Source: Buxus sempervirens (taxonomy: Eukaryota; Streptophyta; Magnoliopsida; Buxales; Buxaceae). From it: a stretch of DNA of 64,000 nucleotides. The translations under genes and the position numbers were made by a program. The notes under the pieces are model-generated. The model was not told where the DNA came from, did no database searches, and saw only the letters and a program-made list of their open reading frames with translations. The stretch covers positions 19,387,829 through 19,451,828 of the forward strand of contig OX387187.1 of NCBI GenBank assembly GCA_947561395.2, read 5' to 3'. This document shows positions 22,195 to 34,189 of this stretch, piece after piece. The stretch's first letter is position 1. Each line of letters starts with the position of its first letter.

Positions 22195-22370
22195 CCCGCG
22201 TGGACCGCATATACAGTACGGTCCGGCGTTGCCCGTATTCAAATTACGAGCAAGCCGTGACCGTATGATTAACACGGGCGAGCCCAGCCCGTATAATCAA
22301 TACGGGCGAGCCCAGCCCGTATAATCAATACGGGCGAGCCCAGCCCGTATTATAATTGCGGTTTTATGGA
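22195..22370. repeat. CCCGTAT/ATACGGG hairpin array in element B leader
   Basis: It begins with ACCGCATATACAGTACGGTC. Then come about three near-exact 28-base units containing CCCGTATAATCAATACGGG and CGAGCCCAG. Each unit can fold into a hairpin. It sits in the leader between the primer site and the tandem array. Confidence 0.8.
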
Positions 22371-23599
22371 GCTCTTTTATGTTTTTCCAGTTTTTTCATG
22401 GTTTGATCACTTTGATTGCTCATCCAAACATACGGTTCACCCATGCTAGGCCTCTAAACTGTCCCAAAGTGGACTTTGACCTATTTGAAAAAATACATGC
22501 TTAGGAGGGCACATGTTCCCTCCAAATTGACACCATACCAAGACTTTGGTACCCTTTTGTTGCCTCTTGTATGAACATTGGGTAGGATTGATTCTAAACA
22601 GAGTTAGAAACTCTTCCAATGGGCTACACCATTTTTAGGAACCATGCATATTTGGGACCAATTTTATCCCCAAACCAATGGGCACCATGACACCCCTATG
22701 ACATGAAAATAATGCAAAAATTAAGGTTACCTTGTTACCTTGTTTACCTTCAATATGGCATCCACATTATGCCTTGGTTTGTGAGTCATGCAAACGGCCT
22801 TCGCTTAATTACAAACCCATATCCCTACGTAATTGTGTACTTTAGCCAAAAATGTGTATCTCCACCTTCAAGCGTAGGGGTTTTGGGTTTTGGCTTAATG
22901 GCAACTTAGAACTCAAGCCTAATGATGACCAGAATCCCAGATCCACATTATCATCACATCATTGGCCCAAAGTTCTAAGGTGAATGTTTTCACTTTCGCT
23001 TTCCGAAGTAACGACCTCGGTGCGCCAAGCTACACACATTCGGATTCAACTTCCTATAGGTTATAGGTAGGCTGTGTAAAAAAATAAAATGTGCACAGTG
23101 CATTGTAAAAATAGGGTGCATTCACAACGTCCCAAACCCTTGCCACTCTTTTCGTAGCCATGCATAAACAAACCAAGGCATATAGGGAGCATATTAAAGC
23201 AAGTAAACATAAGTAAACAAGCAACCTTATAGCACCTAAACATGCTTACAAAAATCATCCAAATCATGCCAACATGTGCTCATATTATACATCCAAAATA
23301 CATCATAGAAAACATGCTGGAAATTAAAACATCCATATTAAAATACAGCAAGGAATAAGCATGGTTTATCAAAATAAGCCTTCCCTACGCATGTTTCTAG
23401 AAACAATCCTATAAGTCAAAATTAAGCATGTTTCTATCCCCATGAATTCTTAAGCAATAAATCAGATTTAAAGCATACCCCACATGCTTAAGAACACCAA
23501 ATAATAAGCAAAACAAAAACATGCTAAAAACACAAAATAGCAAGCAAATCATAAACACAAAAAACATGAACAAACACCAAAAGGCTGAAATCTACAAGT
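22371..23599 (-). mobile_element. leader (5' untranslated) region of element B
   Basis: No recognisable open frame. In particular no DUF7745 ORF1 is seen here, unlike element C. It lies between the primer binding site and the hairpin array and is mostly AT-rich. Confidence 0.5.
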
Positions 23600-23617
23600 C
23601 CCTAGCAGAGTCGCCAG
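23600..23617 (-). promoter_or_regulatory. primer binding site of element B
   Basis: The minus strand just inside the LTR reads TGGCGACTCTGCTAGGGA. This is the tRNA-Arg-type primer site I associate with Tat/Ogre elements. It makes the LTR at 23619-25418 the 5' LTR of element B. Confidence 0.8.
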
Positions 23618-23618
23618 T

Positions 23619-25418
23619 TGTGAGACATGGGAAAACTCAATTTAATGACTTCCCTATCATCACGCGGGATTCATTAAAAACAAAGAGTCGCTACCATTCA
23701 ATTTAGGTGTGAATGGACACCAAAATATCAAATAAGCATAAAAGACAAATTTAGGGTAAAAATAACCCTATTAAAAAAACAACCAGAGATGGGTAAGGGG
23801 ATTAAGTTATGAACAAGGGAAGGTGTTGGGCACCCCTATTCATCCACACAAGGTGGTTGCTAGGTATTGTTCATGTTTTTCAAAGGAAAAAGGCTTGCTA
23901 TACAAATCATGAAAAATCATAAAAAAGACAAAAGTGTATGGCCTTTTCATATGAATAGCCTGATTGATTCAGAACTTTAAAATATGATCATACCATTCCC
24001 AGGGTTTCATGATAAAAATAAAATTGAGATAAAATCAAATAAAACCAAAATAAAGTGAAAACTTAAAAAATCTGGCTTCAAGTTAAATTCTGGAAATCTA
24101 GAAAAATATGATTTTTATAAAATATTTTAGAATTGAACTAGAATAGTCCAGGACATAGATAAAGCAAAATTTCACATTAGATCCAGAAATGAAAACCAAA
24201 AATACCCACGTTGATGAAGAACATCAAAAGGGGAGAACTTAAACCGTAGGGTCTTCTTTCAAAAGTGAAAAAGAATTCAAAAACCATATCATGAAACCCT
24301 AGAAATTGCTTTCAGGCTTCTGAATTCAGATCTATCATATAGATCATGATAAATCCAAGATCTTAGCTTAATATCCCAAAAATCATGAAAATAGTGCTGT
24401 AGGTGCAAAAGTGGTGAAAATCTCAATTTTAAGAAAAAAAGAGGATCTCATGCTATAAACACCATGAACTCATAAGATTAATCCAGATTCAAGATAAAAT
24501 CATTAAAACATGATCAGGATATCAAAAACAGACATATCTCACAAATTAGAGCACATGGGGGCCTACCATACGGATCCACCTGTTCTCTTTTCCCCTAGCT
24601 CTCTCTTCACGTTTTACGGCTAGAGAGACTCTTGAGGTACTTGGAGATAGGTTTGGGTACACAAACACAATCAAAGGCCTTATTCTAAAAGAAAAGAGAA
24701 AAACAAATATGGGGTTCTATTCTAGGGATCCACCTGTTCCCCTTTCCCCTAGCTCTCTCTTCACGTTTTACGATTAGAGAGACTCTTGAAGTACTTAGAG
24801 ACAAGTTTAGGAATACAGAATAAAATATGGCCTTATTCTACAGCAATGGAGAAGACCCTGTTATCTCTAGAATTGAAGACATAAAATAAAAGGGAAAATG
24901 GACTTACCTAGATTGAGCAAGCAGAGCAGCAGGGATTCCTCGCTTCTCTTGGAGCTCTTGAGTCTTCAAAATTTTGTGGCCCTTTGCTTAAGGATCTGCC
25001 CTCTATTTATAGGCAAGCCTAGGGGGAAGGCTGGTTCAGATGGATATACCATGATCCTTAAGATAGAGTCAAAAACGGAGATAATGCCCATCCATAGCCA
25101 ACAAAGATGGCTCAAGCGAATAAAAGAGCTAATTCGCTTATCTAGAGAGATATTAGCTTAAAGATAAAGCTCAGAAATCGAGAAAAGATAAAATTCGTAC
25201 AAAAACATCGGGCCCGTAAATATATTACGGGCAAGTGGTGCCCGTATTTCCAATATGAGCGCGCTTGACTGTATAGAAAACTCGGGTGCGACCGACCCGT
25301 AATGAAAATACGGGCAAAGCATGCCTGGTCAGATTTTATGCATTTTGATCTGTTTTAAGCTCCAATTACATGTTATTAATTATTTTCTCATTTTATAGTG
25401 CAATTTGGAGTATCTACA
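23619..25418 (-). mobile_element. 5' LTR of element B
   Basis: On the minus strand it starts TGTAGATACTCC at 25418 and ends CCCATGTCTCACA at 23619, about 1.8 kb. The end sequences and the TATA box (minus strand, near 25003-25016) match the LTR layout at 10339. Overall similarity to that LTR is only moderate, so it is a related but separate family. The stretch near 24590-24640 (CTCTCTTCACGTTTTACGGC) is duplicated near 24750. Upstream of the TATA lie paired CCCGTA/TACGGG motifs (25205-25315). Confidence 0.8.
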
Positions 25419-27274
25419 GTTCCCCATCTGACATTTGATTCTGATAAAGAGGAGAAAAGGAGTAGGAAGAGTTAGCTCTAAGTGTAGGTTTTTGCAAAGA
25501 ATTCAAGAAGGTGAAAATCAGCCATGACTTCAGGTAAGTACAGAAATTTATTCAATTTTTATTCTAGATTCATGCATGAGAATTATATATTAAATCTAAC
25601 AATGACTCCTTGCCTCATATCCAACGTCCAAACATATAAACTTTTCATCACTGAGATCTTTGAGCAATTATAGCAATCCTATTGTGTGTCCTTGTTGCCA
25701 CATTGCACCTCATTGTATAGATGATTAAAGCATGAAATCTTAGAGGGCTTGATTCTGAAGACAAAATGGTTAAAAACTTGGAAAGTACCGAGACATACTC
25801 CTTGGTACAATTCAGTACCAACCTTCACTGAGATGGTACTTAGAACCAGTAGCTATCTACGTTGCAGACTAAGGTGACTTGGTCAAACTTGGGTCGTACC
25901 ATACTGATTTTTATTTTTAATGTGCTTATTAAATTCCCTTTTTTTCCTCATTGTTGTAAGTATGGTTTTTATACGTTCAAGTTGATCATATCTTGTTCTT
26001 GGTAGGTAATTAATGTTTATCATGGATATGAATTATTTTTTGTATGTTTTAGTGGTTTATATTGTAAATTCTCTTTACTTTTAACCAAGGCTTTAATCCT
26101 TAGATTGTTACTCTAGCTTTCTTATTCATTTCTTCTTTTTTTTTAAACAATATTTGTAAATGGCAGCATTTCAACAATTTAGACCGTAATATTCTGTATG
26201 GATATTATCACAATTAATTTTGACAATCGGTTTCCTTTGTTCTAGCTGCAAGGTTTTGTTTAGCAGGAGATGATGAGAAATGAATTTACTGCACTTCTTG
26301 CTACATATGAGGAAGTGGTATTTTTCGTGGTATGTTCTCATTCAATGTATTACGATGTCTTCTTAGGCAGTTTTATTCATGCAAATTGCATAAACATCCT
26401 AATAATACTTATAAAACCATCATCTCAGTTCTAGTTTGCTTATGTATTTCAGGCTTCCGCTTTAATAACCTTTCCTATTATGATAGCGTGGCTGTGGCTT
26501 ACTTCACAATATAGCTAAAAATTAAATTATGTAAATCAGCTTAAAAATCAAATATAAAATGTGGCTAAACCAAAATGCCACTCATGTAGGTCCATTCAAA
26601 GCTCAAAAATTCTAGGTAAGGCCTTTGCAGGCCTAAAATAAAGATGTGGTCCATCCAGACCCATTAACAGGTCCAGGCAATTCTAAACAAAAGATGCTGC
26701 CACCAAAAGGCCTAGGCAGGCCTTAAAGCATGGATGGCCCACATAGGCCCATCCAAGTCTGAGGTAGCTTGAGTCAAACTCTAATAGGATGATCCGGGGT
26801 ATCCATGGACTTCAGTAAATTAGAAGTGAGTTGCTCACCTGGATTTTGGGCAAAATGGGTGATTGTTGTAAACTCTTTAATCCTACTAGCAGGGGTGCAT
26901 GTGTAGAATTGAACATAGAGAGAAGGAATGGAGAGAGAAGTGGGTGGGAACAATTACAAACTAACTGGATTTTGAACGAAGATGCTGAGTTTAGACGGTA
27001 GAACCTTTATTATTGAAACCCAAACTATGCAGGAAATGGGCATTTTGCGAAAGTCATGAATTGGTTTAGTCATGCCTCCCAAGGGGCCTTCTCGTGTTAA
27101 ATACAGTATGGATGGTCGATGACGATTCCTTGAACGTAACATTAGCTAAGGGATCAAATCCCAGTCCTTTTAAGTATTGATAAATATAAATATTAAAAAT
27201 TCTTAAAAAGAAATACAAAAATTGGCCTTAAACAGCCTGGGCTTGGCTTGGTCAAGCATAAGGGATCTCATATC
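25419..27274. other. spacer between element B and the LINE
   Basis: No gene recognised. A short open stretch, 26263-26330, reads EMMRNEFTALLATYEEVVFF. It is framed by an AG before and GTATGTT after, like an orphan exon, but I cannot place it in a family. From 26590 to 26800 GGCCC/GGCCT-rich sequence resembles the LTR U5 regions of this window and may be an old LTR scrap. Confidence 0.35.
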
Positions 27275-27319
27275 TTTTTTTTTTGGGTGGCAAAAGGTAT
27301 TGTATTACTGGGGGACAAG

Positions 27320-30300
27320 GCTTGGGATTGAATGTCCCAAGGAGTCAGATAATAGAACAAAAGATAAAGGAGGCAGGGATGAGAACCAAATACAAGAGTA
27401 GTGGTCCAAAGCAAAGTTGGCAAACGAGTCAGCAGCTACATTCCCTTCTCTAAACAGTGGCGAAACATGATCGAGGAGAAAGATTGACACAGCCGTTTAA
27501 TTTCTGAGATGAGGCCTTTGATGCACCAAGGATAGTGGGGAGAGTTTGATTGTAAGAGGCCAATAATAACCTTCAAATCTCCCTTGAGAAGATGTGTAAC
27601 TCCTGTAGCAATAGCCAATCTGAGTCCGTCATGAGCAGCAAGAGCTTCAACACCAACCGCAGATGTGGCTTGACTTCAGAAGCAAAGCCTGCCAAGAATT
27701 TACCGTCAGAATTTCTGAGGACTCCTCCAACAGCAACCTTGCAACCTTGTTCGTGGACTTCCTCCAAGCACCATCAACAATAAGTTTGATAACCACTGGG
27801 GGAGGTTTCTGCCAGCTAATGTCCGAATATATGCTGTGCTTGTCAATGGAGGGTGACCGAGCGATGAGAAATTTGGAATCCTCCTGGAGTTTATGCATTA
27901 TGGCACACGCCGCTTCAATCGATGGTGACTTTGCTTCCATTTTGATGGCTAATCGATGTTTCCATATCATCCATCCAAAATTTGCAACACTTGCAAAAAA
28001 GGATTTTGAGTCAAAATTAGAAGGCAGATTTTTCATAGAAACTAAGTTGACAAACCAGTGGAAGAAAGAGTGTTGGGGTCCTTTTTCCTGAGTTGTGCCA
28101 CCCAACGTTCTAAACCAGACTGCACGGGAGAAAGGGCATGTGAGCCACAAGTGTTCCGTGGTTTCTGGAATATCTGCACAAAAGCAACATGAGGTATTGA
28201 CATTAATGTTTCTGCTATTTAAGAGCACAGCTGTTGGGAGAGCATTATGGAGACTTTTCCACATGAAGAGCTTGATAAGACCAAGGCAATATAAGTGCCA
28301 AATTTTAAGCCAGATGGGATGAGGATCCTGAATTTGGTTACCCAATAATAACCGATAAGCAGATGCAACACTGAACTTGCCATTAGTTGTGGGAATCCAA
28401 TGTCGTTCATCTTGACCAAGAGCAGGAAATATAGGAGTATTAATAATTTTTTCAACAGTTTGAGTGTTCCAAAACCTGTGGAGCAAGGCTGTATTCCAGG
28501 TATTGGTTGTAGGGCATATGAGTTGCTGAACGGCATCAAGATTAAAATGGGAAGTGTTGTGGTCCAATTGCAGAAATTCAGGTTCTCCATGAAGCCATTG
28601 ATCTTTCAGAATGTCTATGTCTCGCCCATTAGATATCAACCAAGTGCTGCCTTGAGTTATCCGTTTTGCCGTGTGATGTAATTGCTTCCAGCCATAAGAA
28701 TGCTTCCTGCCAAAGCCTGCATTAAGGAAGGACGAGTTAGGAAAGTGCGCACTTTTCATGAGTTGTGACCAAATACCTTGGTGGTTTGTTGTGAGGTGCC
28801 ATGCTGATTTGAGGATTAAGGCCTTGTTCATGTAAGGAAGTCTTTTAATGTTAAGGCCGCCACATCTCCAAGGTGTCACTTCTCCAAGTTGTGGTGATGC
28901 GTTCCCAACAGATTGAATGGATTGCTTGAGTATCATTCCTCTTAGTCCAAAAGAATTGTCTGGCCATCTTGTCCATCTTATTCAGCACCTCTTGTGGTAA
29001 CAAAAAACAGGACATGTAGTGAGTAGGTTGAGCACATAATACCGATTGGATTAGGATTACACGGCCCATTTGAGAAAGCAAGTTGGCTTTCCAACCATTT
29101 AGTTTTGAGGCCATCTTATCCAATAATTCCTTGCAATCATATGCTTTTGGCTTTTTGCTCCAAACAGGTAAGCCAAGGTATTTACCATGGCTATACTGAC
29201 CACTAATCCCAAGAGTGTGGATTGTATTGGTCTTGTCCCTTGTGCAAGTGTTGTGACAGAAATGAAGTGAAGATTTTCCATAATTGATTTCCTGACCAGC
29301 TTCAAGATAGTAGCGATGGAGAATTCTAGCAATAACATGAACTTCATGAGCATTCACATGACCATATATGTAGACATCATCTGCATACATTAAATGAGAC
29401 ATAGCAATACTCCCCTTCTTGATGCACACACCTCTAATTCTATTGTCCATTTCCACATGGGTGATAGCCAAAGATAAAACTTGCTGACAGATGATAAACA
29501 AATATGGGGACAAAGGATCCCCTTGACGGAGACCACATTCAGGTTGGAAATGACCCACTGGCTTTCCATTGACAAGTATGCTATAGGAAACAGATTTAAC
29601 AATCGCCATTATGAGGGCCACAGTTTTAGGTTGAAATCCATGACTTTGGAGCACAACCTCAAGGAAGGACCAACTCAGCCTATCATACGCTTTCGAAAAA
29701 TCGAGCTTTAAAGCAAAGAGACCATTTCGATCAGAATATTGTTTTTTTTTATTTTTTTGATTGCAATGTTTTTTGAATTTTTGAAATGATTATATTTTAA
29801 TTTTTTTTGAAGATTTTTTCCGAAAACAATGAGCAATTTCATGATTGACAAGGATATTATCTCTAATAGATCTATTTAGCACAAATGCAGTTTGGTAAGG
29901 AGAGATAATGTCCTACAGGAGAGGCCGGATTCTATTAACAAGAATTTTGGAAATGATTTTATACAAAAAATTATAGAGACTTAGAGGACGGAAGTCATTC
30001 ACTATACGAGGATGAAGGGATTTAGGAATTAAAGCAAGATAAGTATGATTAATCCCAGAAGGTAGATGTCCATACTTGAAAACATCCTGTATTGTGGAGA
30101 CTACCTCAACCCCCACAATATTCCAATAGGTAGTGTAAAAGATACCTTGGAATCCATCAGGTCCGGGGTCTTTAAGAGAGCCAAGAGACTTCGGCACATT
30201 CCAAATCTCAAGAGCTGTAGGAACCTCTTCGATTAAGTTGCTTGGATTCATGGAAACTTTCTTTGGAATCAAACCTGGTAATTCAAAGTTGCTCCAGTGC

Positions 30301-31514
30301 TGATGTGCCTTGTATTGTAGGAGGAAATGAGACAAAAACATCCTTTCTATTTGCTGTTGGGACGTCACTTCAACTCCTGCTGCATCTTTTAGAGAAAGAA
30401 CAATATTCTTTTGTCTTCGGATCATAGTGGTTCTGTGGAAGAAAGTAGTGTTCTGATCCCCCTCCTTAAGCCAATTTATCCGTGACTTCTGTGCCCAGAA
30501 TATCTCTTGCTGCCTCAAGATTTTAGCATATTGATGTAGAAGGTGTTGTTCTTCATTGAAAAGTGAAGCAGATGAGTGACTGTCTATCACCTCTTGAATT
30601 TCCACCATCTTGGATTGTAGCTCCAGCTTCCTGAGATGGATGTTGTCGACTTCCTCGCGGTTCCAAGTTTGAAGTTGAAAACTGAGTTTACGCAACTTTT
30701 GTTGAATTGTATCAGAGTTCGGCAAAGCATTCCAAGAAGTGTGAATGAGGTTCAAACAGGATTCCTCCTGAATCCAAAATGCCTCAAATTGGAACGGTCT
30801 AGATTTGCCCTTAGTAGAGTGGAGAAGGTTGAGAACAAGAGGGCAGTGATCCGATGCAATTATGGGCTGGGTGAATATTGCCGGATTTGGAAAGAGCTGA
30901 AGGAGATCAATAGACATGAAGACTCGATCAAGTTTTTCCGAAATGCAACGGAGTCCTTGTTGACTGTTTGTCCATGTAAATTGTGGTCCCTTGGAAGGTA
31001 GCTCCACCAAAGAACAGGAGTTAATGAGCCATCTGAAGTTCTGTACTTGACGATTCACCAATGGACTGCTTCCACGTTTTTCAGAAGAGTGTAACATGGC
31101 ATTGAAGTCCCCCATTAAAATCCATGGAAGGGAGAAGGTAGTTACCAAGTTAATCATCGTTGTCCACTGATCAAGTTGCAGAGAGATGTTAGAATCAGCA
31201 TTAACAAACATCTGTATCCAGGAAGTACCTTTAGAGGAAACCTGCAAAATAAGCATCCAATCAAATTGATGCAGAACAGAAATATCTAAATCTTTTTTCC
31301 AAAGCAGCAAAAAACCTTCTTTATGATTATATGATTGTACAACAAAGTGATTTGCATAACCTAGGGAAGCAACAACCTTATTAATAGTTCTACTATTAGC
31401 AAAAGTTTCAGACAGGAAGATCATGTCCGATCTGTGGGCAAAAGATTGGTCCTGTAAGTGTTGTTGAGTCACGGCCTGACCAAGGCCGTGACAGTTTCAA
31501 AATAGAAGTTTCAT
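27320..31514 (-). pseudogene. LINE ORF2 (endonuclease, reverse transcriptase, RNase H)
   Basis: The likely ATG at 31514 lies two bases after the ORF1 stop. An in-frame TGA follows at 31499-31497 where Trp is usual before NCHGLG. Endonuclease landmarks are DMIFLSET, LMGDFNAML and ASDHCPLVL. Reverse transcriptase landmarks are DPGPDGFQGIFY, LALIPKS, NDFRPLSL, SPYLFIICQQVLS and LMYADDVYI (catalytic YADD). At about 29655-29912 the reverse transcriptase is disrupted, with an A-rich minus-strand stretch of about 90 bases. A zf-RVT region follows (TTNGKFSVASAYRLLL, CCFCADIPETTEHLWLTC). Last is an RNase H with IKLIVDGAWRKS, VGGVLRNSDGKFLAGFASE and FREGNVAADSFANFA, split over two or three frames near 27700 and 27480. 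Confidence 0.85.
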
Positions 31515-31516
31515 GA

Positions 31517-32954
31517 CTAAGTGCTCGAAGAAGAGCACCGAGCAGTTGGGTTGGAGTGAACTTCAGTTGAAACAGATGAGGAAGATTTCCACTTCTTAGG
31601 AATTGGAGAGTCTTCCCTGAGAGAGGGATGCCCTGGTATGACGTCTCTTGCTGCCACTGGTTTAATCATAAGTGGTTTCCGATGCCTTCGTTTGGGTCTG
31701 GTTGGAGAGGAAGATAACATGAAATCAGTGTTCTCAGAGATGGTCAAATGGGGGGAGGCCGAGAGCTTAAAAGGGTTTGACATGGGCTGATCAAGGGTCG
31801 GGCTTTTGAAGAAATTGGTAAGGAGGAGGTTAAATGAAGTATACTGATGGGCTTGCTTGAGATGACCTTTAAATGAAGTATCCTGATGGGCTTGCTTGAG
31901 ATGACCTGCCGTAGTAAACATGAAAGGTCCATGGGCTTGAGAAGCCGATTTAAACAAACCCACAGAATTGTTGAAAGGTCCGTGGGCTTGAGAATTCGCT
32001 CTTGGGCCAAGATCACGAAGCGCAGAGGATGAGGTGCGGAACTGTTGGACACCAGATGCCTCAGCAGGGGGATCCATATGATACCCAGCCCGACCCAAAG
32101 GATTCGGAATTGCAGCGTCACTGTCTTTCTTCAACAGTAAGTTTCTTCTTCTTCGGCTGGAAGTGGTGTTTGCCGATGTGTACTTAGGGTCACCCACTGT
32201 AGAACTGGAAGAATTACTGGCAAGCATAGGGTGAGCACAGGACGTAATAGAATGACCCAAAAAACCAAAGCCAAAACAAAAAAATGGGAATTCCTTCATA
32301 AGCTAAACACACCCAAACCTGAGTGGAATCGATAGATTCCACAAAAATACCAGGAGGTAAGGCACGATCCAAAGGAAGTTCCAAACGGATGCAAGCATGG
32401 AGAGATTCCGTATTCTGAGGGAGTTCCACCTCTAGAGGTTGACCAAATTCCTCTTCGAACCGATATAGGAATTTCTCATCTAACAAAGCCCTAGGAAGAT
32501 GAAGCAGCTGAACCCAGATAGTAAAAGTTTTGAACTCAAAACACTCTGCTTCTTCAGCTGACGATAGCTTGGCCATAATAACCAACGCCCCATTTATAAA
32601 CCAAGGTTGGGATTGCAAAACTCGTTCCAGCTCTTCCTGCGAAGATAGCGCAACCATGTACCAAGACGAACCAATCTGGGACAAGGATAATATCTTGACA
32701 ATTTTCCACGCTCTGTCTAAGAAATTTCTGACAGCATTAATAGAAGGGGAAGAACCAGGAGTTTCCAGAAAGAGCAGGAAGCTCCATTTTTCAATGAGAC
32801 GAGATCTTTCAGAATGGAGGAGTTTGAAAACCTTGGTGGGACGATTTGGCAGTAATAAATGTTGGAACTTATCAGAAATATCCTCCATGACAGCAGCAAG
32901 AAAACAACGACCATGTTCCTCTCGCAGGGAAGCAGAACAAGTTAGTTCATTCAA
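31517..32954 (-). pseudogene. LINE ORF1 (DUF4283, zinc knuckle)
   Basis: The first frame (32954-32214) has the DUF4283 RNA-binding-like domain: FLDRAWKIVKILSLSQIGSS, LSSQEELERVLQSQPWFING, FEFKTFTIWVQLLHLPRALL. A frameshift near 32290 moves reading to the frame 32299-31517, which carries the zinc-knuckle remnant FCFGFGFLGHSITSC. There the second cysteine of the C-x2-C pair reads as Phe. A Ser/Pro-rich tail follows with two copies of FKGHLKQAHQYTSF-like sequence. The product would be a cytoplasmic RNA chaperone of the LINE particle. Confidence 0.8.
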
Positions 32955-33327
32955 ACGAGGGGTAGCTCAATAACCATAAGAGTGAGGGCCCCTAAAATGG
33001 AAAAAAAACGAAGGACTACAACAGCGGAGAGAGCCCTAACACTACAGTAGAAGCGAGAATGAGGAAGCCAAGGGAGAAACAAACAAAACACTAATGAGCT
33101 GACAGAGAATGAGAAGAATGGAAGAGAGATAAAAACGAGGGGGAAAGACGGCAAAGGGGAGAGCAAGGGAAAGGATAGCGGCTAGAGCAGGATCGGAGGA
33201 GGTTTTGAGGGGTAAACGAAGGAGTGGTAAATGCAGAAGCTCAAGAAAGCAAATACCAGTTGGAAGAATACCGGAAAAGAAAACCAAACCGACTACCAGG
33301 CTTAGACGAAAACCAGAAGTCGATAAA

Positions 33328-33590
33328 GGAATTCCAGCCTGAATCCTCTCTTTTGAATCGTCGTTCGAATGGTCATTCGAACGACGATTCAGCGACGCGT
33401 GTCCAGCCTTTTGAATCGAACGCGACGACGGCAATTAACGACAATAGCCCCGTTAGTTTTTGTTTTCGGCCGTGAGCCGTTACTTTTCATTTTCGGCCGA
33501 ATGGTTAATAAGAACCATTCGACCGTGGTTCGGCCGAATGGATTTTCTCCTTCCTATTGCGCCCGCGAAACACGAAACGAACGAAGTTTT
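33328..33590 (+). repeat. left terminal inverted repeat of the MULE
   Basis: It starts GGAATTCCAGCCTGAATCC and continues to the shared blocks ATAGCCCCGTTAGTTT, GCCGTGAGCCGTTACTTTT and ACCGTGGTTC. The inverse of these is found in order at 51440-51705. Positions 33355-33390 form a palindrome with 17-base arms and a 2-base centre. Confidence 0.8.
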
Positions 33591-34189
33591 CAAAACTCCC
33601 TCCTTTGTCTTCTCCGATTCCTGTTGTGCTCAGACGATTGAAATTTATTGATTTCCCCTCACGTTTGTTGGAGAAGAGAATGATTGATTTGCCCCACCCA
33701 CCGATTGAGTTCAAGTTGATTAATTGTGTGAGACTGTAGATTCAGGTGCTTCTTCTTCCCCATTTGGTTTCCATCGACCTGGCAATTCATCTAAATTTAA
33801 CTGTGCAACATTGTACATTGCGTTCAGGTTGATTAAATTGTCTGAACGAGTTCATACCTGACATCTTGAGGAACTGCCTAAATTTTGGGAGCTAACGGCT
33901 TGAAGGAGTTGCTTCGGAATCGAGTTGCGCGAACGGTGAACGTTTAAATATTTTTGAAAATGCATTGAATGAATTATTTGCTTTTTCACTATCAAGTAAT
34001 CTTCAAGTGACATTGTGTTTCTTCGATTTTTTTGTTAGTAAACCTAGATTCTATATTCCAGATTATATTTTCAAGATTTAAGAATCTAAAAATCCTATTT
34101 AGATAAGCAAGATTATGAAGTCAGATTTGTAAACTAGAATCTAAAAATCATGTTTGATTGACATTGATTATTGAGATTAAATTTGAAGT
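33591..34189 (+). other. MULE 5' region upstream of the transposase
   Basis: No coding domain was recognised. It probably holds the transposase promoter and leader; an intron acceptor (AAACACAG) lies at 35492-35499. The short open frames at 33557-33739 have no family match that I recognise. Confidence 0.35.

Larger units (their letters stand above)
27275..33327 (-). mobile_element. L1-type LINE
   Basis: Non-LTR retrotransposon on the minus strand. It has a 5' UTR (about 32955-33327), ORF1 (32954-31517), ORF2 (31514-27320) and a 3' tail read as a poly-T run at 27275-27284 on the plus strand. It appears full length but is inactive, with several frame breaks. No clear target duplication was found. 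Its 5' end lies directly against the terminal repeat of the MULE at 33328. Confidence 0.85.

Noticed and set aside
10339-25418. LTRs at 10339-12649 and 23619-25418 as the two ends of a single element
   Set aside because: They share ends and layout but differ too much and in length (2.3 versus 1.8 kb). The sequence beyond 25418 does not continue PSY exon 6 as it would if the element ended there.
26263-26330. Host exon EMMRNEFTALLATYEEVVFF
   Set aside because: Splice-like borders but no recognised family and no partner exons; left as an uncertain note only.
32530-32973. Plus-strand 147-residue frame
   Set aside because: Antisense shadow of LINE ORF1.
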